From: Microtetraspora sp. NBRC 13810
GTDB lineage: Bacteria; Actinomycetota; Actinomycetes; Streptosporangiales; Streptosporangiaceae
Direction of reading: 5' to 3'
Assembly (NCBI RefSeq): GCF_030268685.1
Contig: NZ_BSRQ01000017.1
Location: forward strand, 124,001 to 188,000
DNA length: 64,000 nt
Positions 62,117 to 64,000 of the stretch are shown one piece after another; within the stretch, counting starts at the first letter, position 1; every line of letters starts with the position of its first letter. The notes under the pieces are model-generated. The model was not told the origin of the DNA. It did not search any database and saw nothing but the letters and a program-made list of their open reading frames with translations. A program made the position numbers and the translations under genes.

Positions 62117-63007
62117 TCAGCCCTCGCGCTCGCGGGCCACCCGTTCCCGGACGTCCGGCACGACCTCCTCGGCGAACCGGCGCAACTGCGTCTCCTGGTC
62201 GCCGTCCGGCCACAGCACGAACGTGTCCATGCCGTAGCCCACCGCGAGATCGGTCAGCTCCTCGGCCCACTGCCCGGCCGGACCGCGCAGGAAGCCCTCC
62301 GAGGGGCCGCCGGTGATGACTCCGCTGACGTTGTAGAGCCTGCGCACGGCCCGCGGCTCGCGGCCGGCCGCGCGCGCCGCGTCGTCGATGCGGGCGTTGA
62401 GGCCGGGCAGCAGCTCGGGCGTCGCCCATGGGGAGGAGGGCAGCCAGCCGTCGGCGCGCGCCCCGGTGAGCGCCAGCGCCCGCGGCCCGCGGACGCCGAG
62501 CCACAGCTCCATCCCGGGCGCGGGCGCCGGTCCGGCGTTGGCCCCGGCCAGCCGGTAGTGCTCGCCCTCGAAACGCAGGTTGCGCTCCTGTGACCAGATC
62601 TTCCTGATCACCGTGATCGCCTCGTCCAGCGCGCCCAGCGCCGCCCCCGGACCGCGCCGGGCGCCGCCGTACGCCTCGATCGCGTCCCAGAAGCCGCCCG
62701 CGCCGAGGCCCAGCTCGGCCCGGCCGCCGCTCAGCACCGACAGGCTCGCCGCGGCCTTGGCCAGTACGGCGGGCGGGCGCAGCGGCAGGTTGGCCACGTC
62801 GGGGAAGACCCTGACCCGCTCGGTGACCGCGGCGATCATGCTGAGCAGCGTCCAGGTGTCCACATAGCGCCGCTGGTAGGGGTGGTCCTGCACGCCGATC
62901 AGGTCGAGGCCCAGCCGGTCGGCGGTCCGCGCCCGGTCGAGCAGCGGCTCACCCGCCTCGGGCACCAGGAAATAACCGAACTCCAGCGGCCGTCCGTAGT
63001 CGCCCAT
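62117..63007 (-). CDS. LLM-class flavin-dependent oxidoreductase
   Basis: A 296-aa bacterial-luciferase-like TIM-barrel protein: [97 protein letters not shown]. These features fit the F420- or FMN-dependent LLM group. ATG 63007 has ggagga upstream. It is the third gene from the right in a minus-strand cluster with a deaminase and a second LLM gene. Confidence 0.9.
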   Translation of the reverse strand: MGDYGRPLEFGYFLVPEAGEPLLDRARTADRLGLDLIGVQDHPYQRRYVDTWTLLSMIAAVTERVRVFPDVANLPLRPPAVLAKAAASLSVLSGGRAELGLGAGGFWDAIEAYGGARRGPGAALGALDEAITVIRKIWSQERNLRFEGEHYRLAGANAGPAPAPGMELWLGVRGPRALALTGARADGWLPSSPWATPELLPGLNARIDDAARAAGREPRAVRRLYNVSGVITGGPSEGFLRGPAGQWAEELTDLAVGYGMDTFVLWPDGDQETQLRRFAEEVVPDVRERVAREREG

Positions 63008-63076
63008 GCGATCCTCCTCCGGTTCCACGAGCGGGAACCTCGGGACGGGGGGTGTTGTTCCCCGCAGGACCCCCGG

Positions 63077-63502
63077 TCAGACGTAGTAGCCGGCGACCGC
63101 GGCGGCGGCCTCCTCGAAGAGCGCGGGGCCCTCCTGGCGGAAGGACGAAGGGCCGGGCGGCGGCTTCAGCGCGCCGAGCTGCTCGTTGGACAGCGCGAAG
63201 ACGACGCGGCCGAGGCCGGACCGCTCGATGGCGCCCGCGCACATGACGCACGGCTGGCAGCTCGTGTACATGGTGGTGCCGGCCGCGGTGGCCGGGTCGA
63301 GCTCGCGGGCGGCCCACCTGGCCAGCTTCAGCTCGGGGTGGGCGGTGATGTCGGAGTCGGTGAGCGAGGTGTTGTGGTCCTCGGCGAGCACGTCGCCGTC
63401 CGGGCCCACCAGCAGCGAGCCGAACGGCGGGTTCCCGCCCTTCCTGGACGCGGTGGCCAGCTCGATCGCCCTGTGCAGGAAGCGTTCGTCGTCGTGGGTC
63501 AT
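63077..63502 (-). CDS. Nucleoside deaminase (CMP/dCMP deaminase fold, guanine deaminase-like)
   Basis: A 141-aa zinc deaminase. Motifs are the DSDITAHPELKLAR segment (HxE with His ligand and catalytic Glu) and MYTSCQPCVMCAGAIERSGLGRVVFALS (PCxxC with two Cys ligands). The HPE triplet replaces the usual HAE. The family includes guanine deaminase, TadA and relatives; the short length and single domain resemble guanine/cytosine deaminases. The ATG overlaps the stop of the upstream LLM gene (ATGA). Confidence 0.9.
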   Translation of the reverse strand: MTHDDERFLHRAIELATASRKGGNPPFGSLLVGPDGDVLAEDHNTSLTDSDITAHPELKLARWAARELDPATAAGTTMYTSCQPCVMCAGAIERSGLGRVVFALSNEQLGALKPPPGPSSFRQEGPALFEEAAAAVAGYYV

Positions 63503-64000
63503 GCGTGTTCCGTTTCTGAGTGGTGGGCGGCCACGGTCGCGAGCATCCGCCATGCCGTCTCGGGATGGTTCGTCTCGTCGGGGTCGCCGATGAAGGGGTC
63601 GAGGACGACGCTCTCCGCGCCGAGCAGGCGCAGTTGCCGGAGGTCCTCCGCGACCTGGTCGAGGGTGCCCTCGCCGGCCCGCCGGTCCGCGCCGGTCACC
63701 GGGGCGTCGGTCAGCCGCAGCAGGATGCGGGGAGCCAAGGCCGGGACGGGACGTCCCAGCTCGTCCGCGGCGGCCCGCAGCCGGTCCACCCGCTCGCGCA
63801 GCCAGGGGAGGGTGAAACGCAGCGGGTGCCACGCGTCGCCCAGCAGCACCGCCCTGCGCAGGGCCGCGTCGGACCCGCCGCCCACCCAGAGCGGGATCCG
63901 CCCGGACCGGTAGTCGTCCTCGTCCGCCCAGGCCCGGCGCATCGCCCGCAGATGCTCGTCGGTCAGCGCCCCGCGTCGCCCGAACGGCACGCCGAGCGCC
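63499..64000 (-). CDS. LLM-class flavin-dependent oxidoreductase (partial, runs off the window)
   Basis: The last 166 codons of a luciferase-like monooxygenase. RIPLWVGGGSDAALRRAVLLGDAWHPLRFTLPWLRERVDRLRAAADELGRP is the usual second half of this TIM barrel. The frame stays open to the window end with no start. Its TGA overlaps the deaminase ATG, so the two are co-translated. Confidence 0.88.
   Translation of the reverse strand, partial: ALGVPFGRRGALTDEHLRAMRRAWADEDDYRSGRIPLWVGGGSDAALRRAVLLGDAWHPLRFTLPWLRERVDRLRAAADELGRPVPALAPRILLRLTDAPVTGADRRAGEGTLDQVAEDLRQLRLLGAESVVLDPFIGDPDETNHPETAWRMLATVAAHHSETEHA

Overview
The window is high-GC actinomycete chromosome with densely packed genes, GTG starts and many 4-base ATGA/GTGA overlaps. 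Several gene families point to an actinobacterium with mycothiol and F420 chemistry, probably order Streptosporangiales: a Rv2466c-like mycothiol enzyme, an FDOR-type flavin/deazaflavin protein, LLM oxidoreductases, the tiny ribosomal protein bL37, group II truncated haemoglobin, Eis and several SpoIIE-type phosphatases. The order is an inference from gene content; no rRNA or tRNA gene was found.

Layout: (1) 1-1.9 kb: tail of a GGDEF protein, then ettA. (2) 1.9-7.1 kb: an accessory stretch with a frameshifted Abi_C-like pseudogene, two diverged copies of the same broken gene fragment, a TetR-controlled four-gene operon preceded by a double operator, and about 1.2 kb of decayed or strongly G/T-biased DNA. 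(3) 7.1-12.2 kb: thioesterase (apparent frameshift), MFS exporter, GH13 glucosidase, globin, MscS channel. (4) 12.6-17.6 kb: the most unusual locus. An XRE-TPR regulator diverges from a 94-aa protein across a perfect 23-bp palindrome, followed by a GNAT, a 24-aa peptide ORF with a strong ribosome binding site, and a protein joining an AAA/STAND-like region without a P-loop to TPR repeats. (5) 17.7-24.1 kb: DUF47/Pit phosphate transport, purU, prolyl oligopeptidase, HNH nuclease, FmdB zinc ribbon, WYL protein. (6) 24.3-31.5 kb: efeO-efeB without efeU, secreted phosphoesterase, SDR, ilvD. (7) 31.7-46.4 kb: NERD protein, unknown protein, Ser/Thr kinase, pepN, Rv2466c-like protein, aldehyde dehydrogenase, peptide deformylase, rpiB, Eis-type acetyltransferase, PP2C, site-2 protease, MarR. 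(8) 47.0-53.1 kb: a six-gene PadR-ABC-permease operon ending in three membrane or exported proteins that look like metal or redox handlers, behind an operator that covers its -10 box. (9) 53.1-64 kb: VldE-like secreted coiled-coil protein, DeoR-galT, bL37, a truncated MFS pseudogene fused to an operator, a flavoprotein disulfide reductase, GAF-SpoIIE-HATPase, TrpB2, and an LLM/deaminase/LLM cluster running off the end.

How the genes work together: most of the window is housekeeping metabolism and stress physiology. Three modules look self-contained: the TetR operon at 3.2-5.1 kb, the regulator/peptide/TPR locus at 12.6-17.6 kb (here proposed as an RRNPP-like peptide-sensing or peptide-modifying system), and the PadR-controlled transporter plus putative metal-handling operon at 47.0-53.1 kb. 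Small tandem repeats sit in the GH13 gene, the kinase gene, the 50.2-kb membrane protein gene and the ilvD-SDR gap.
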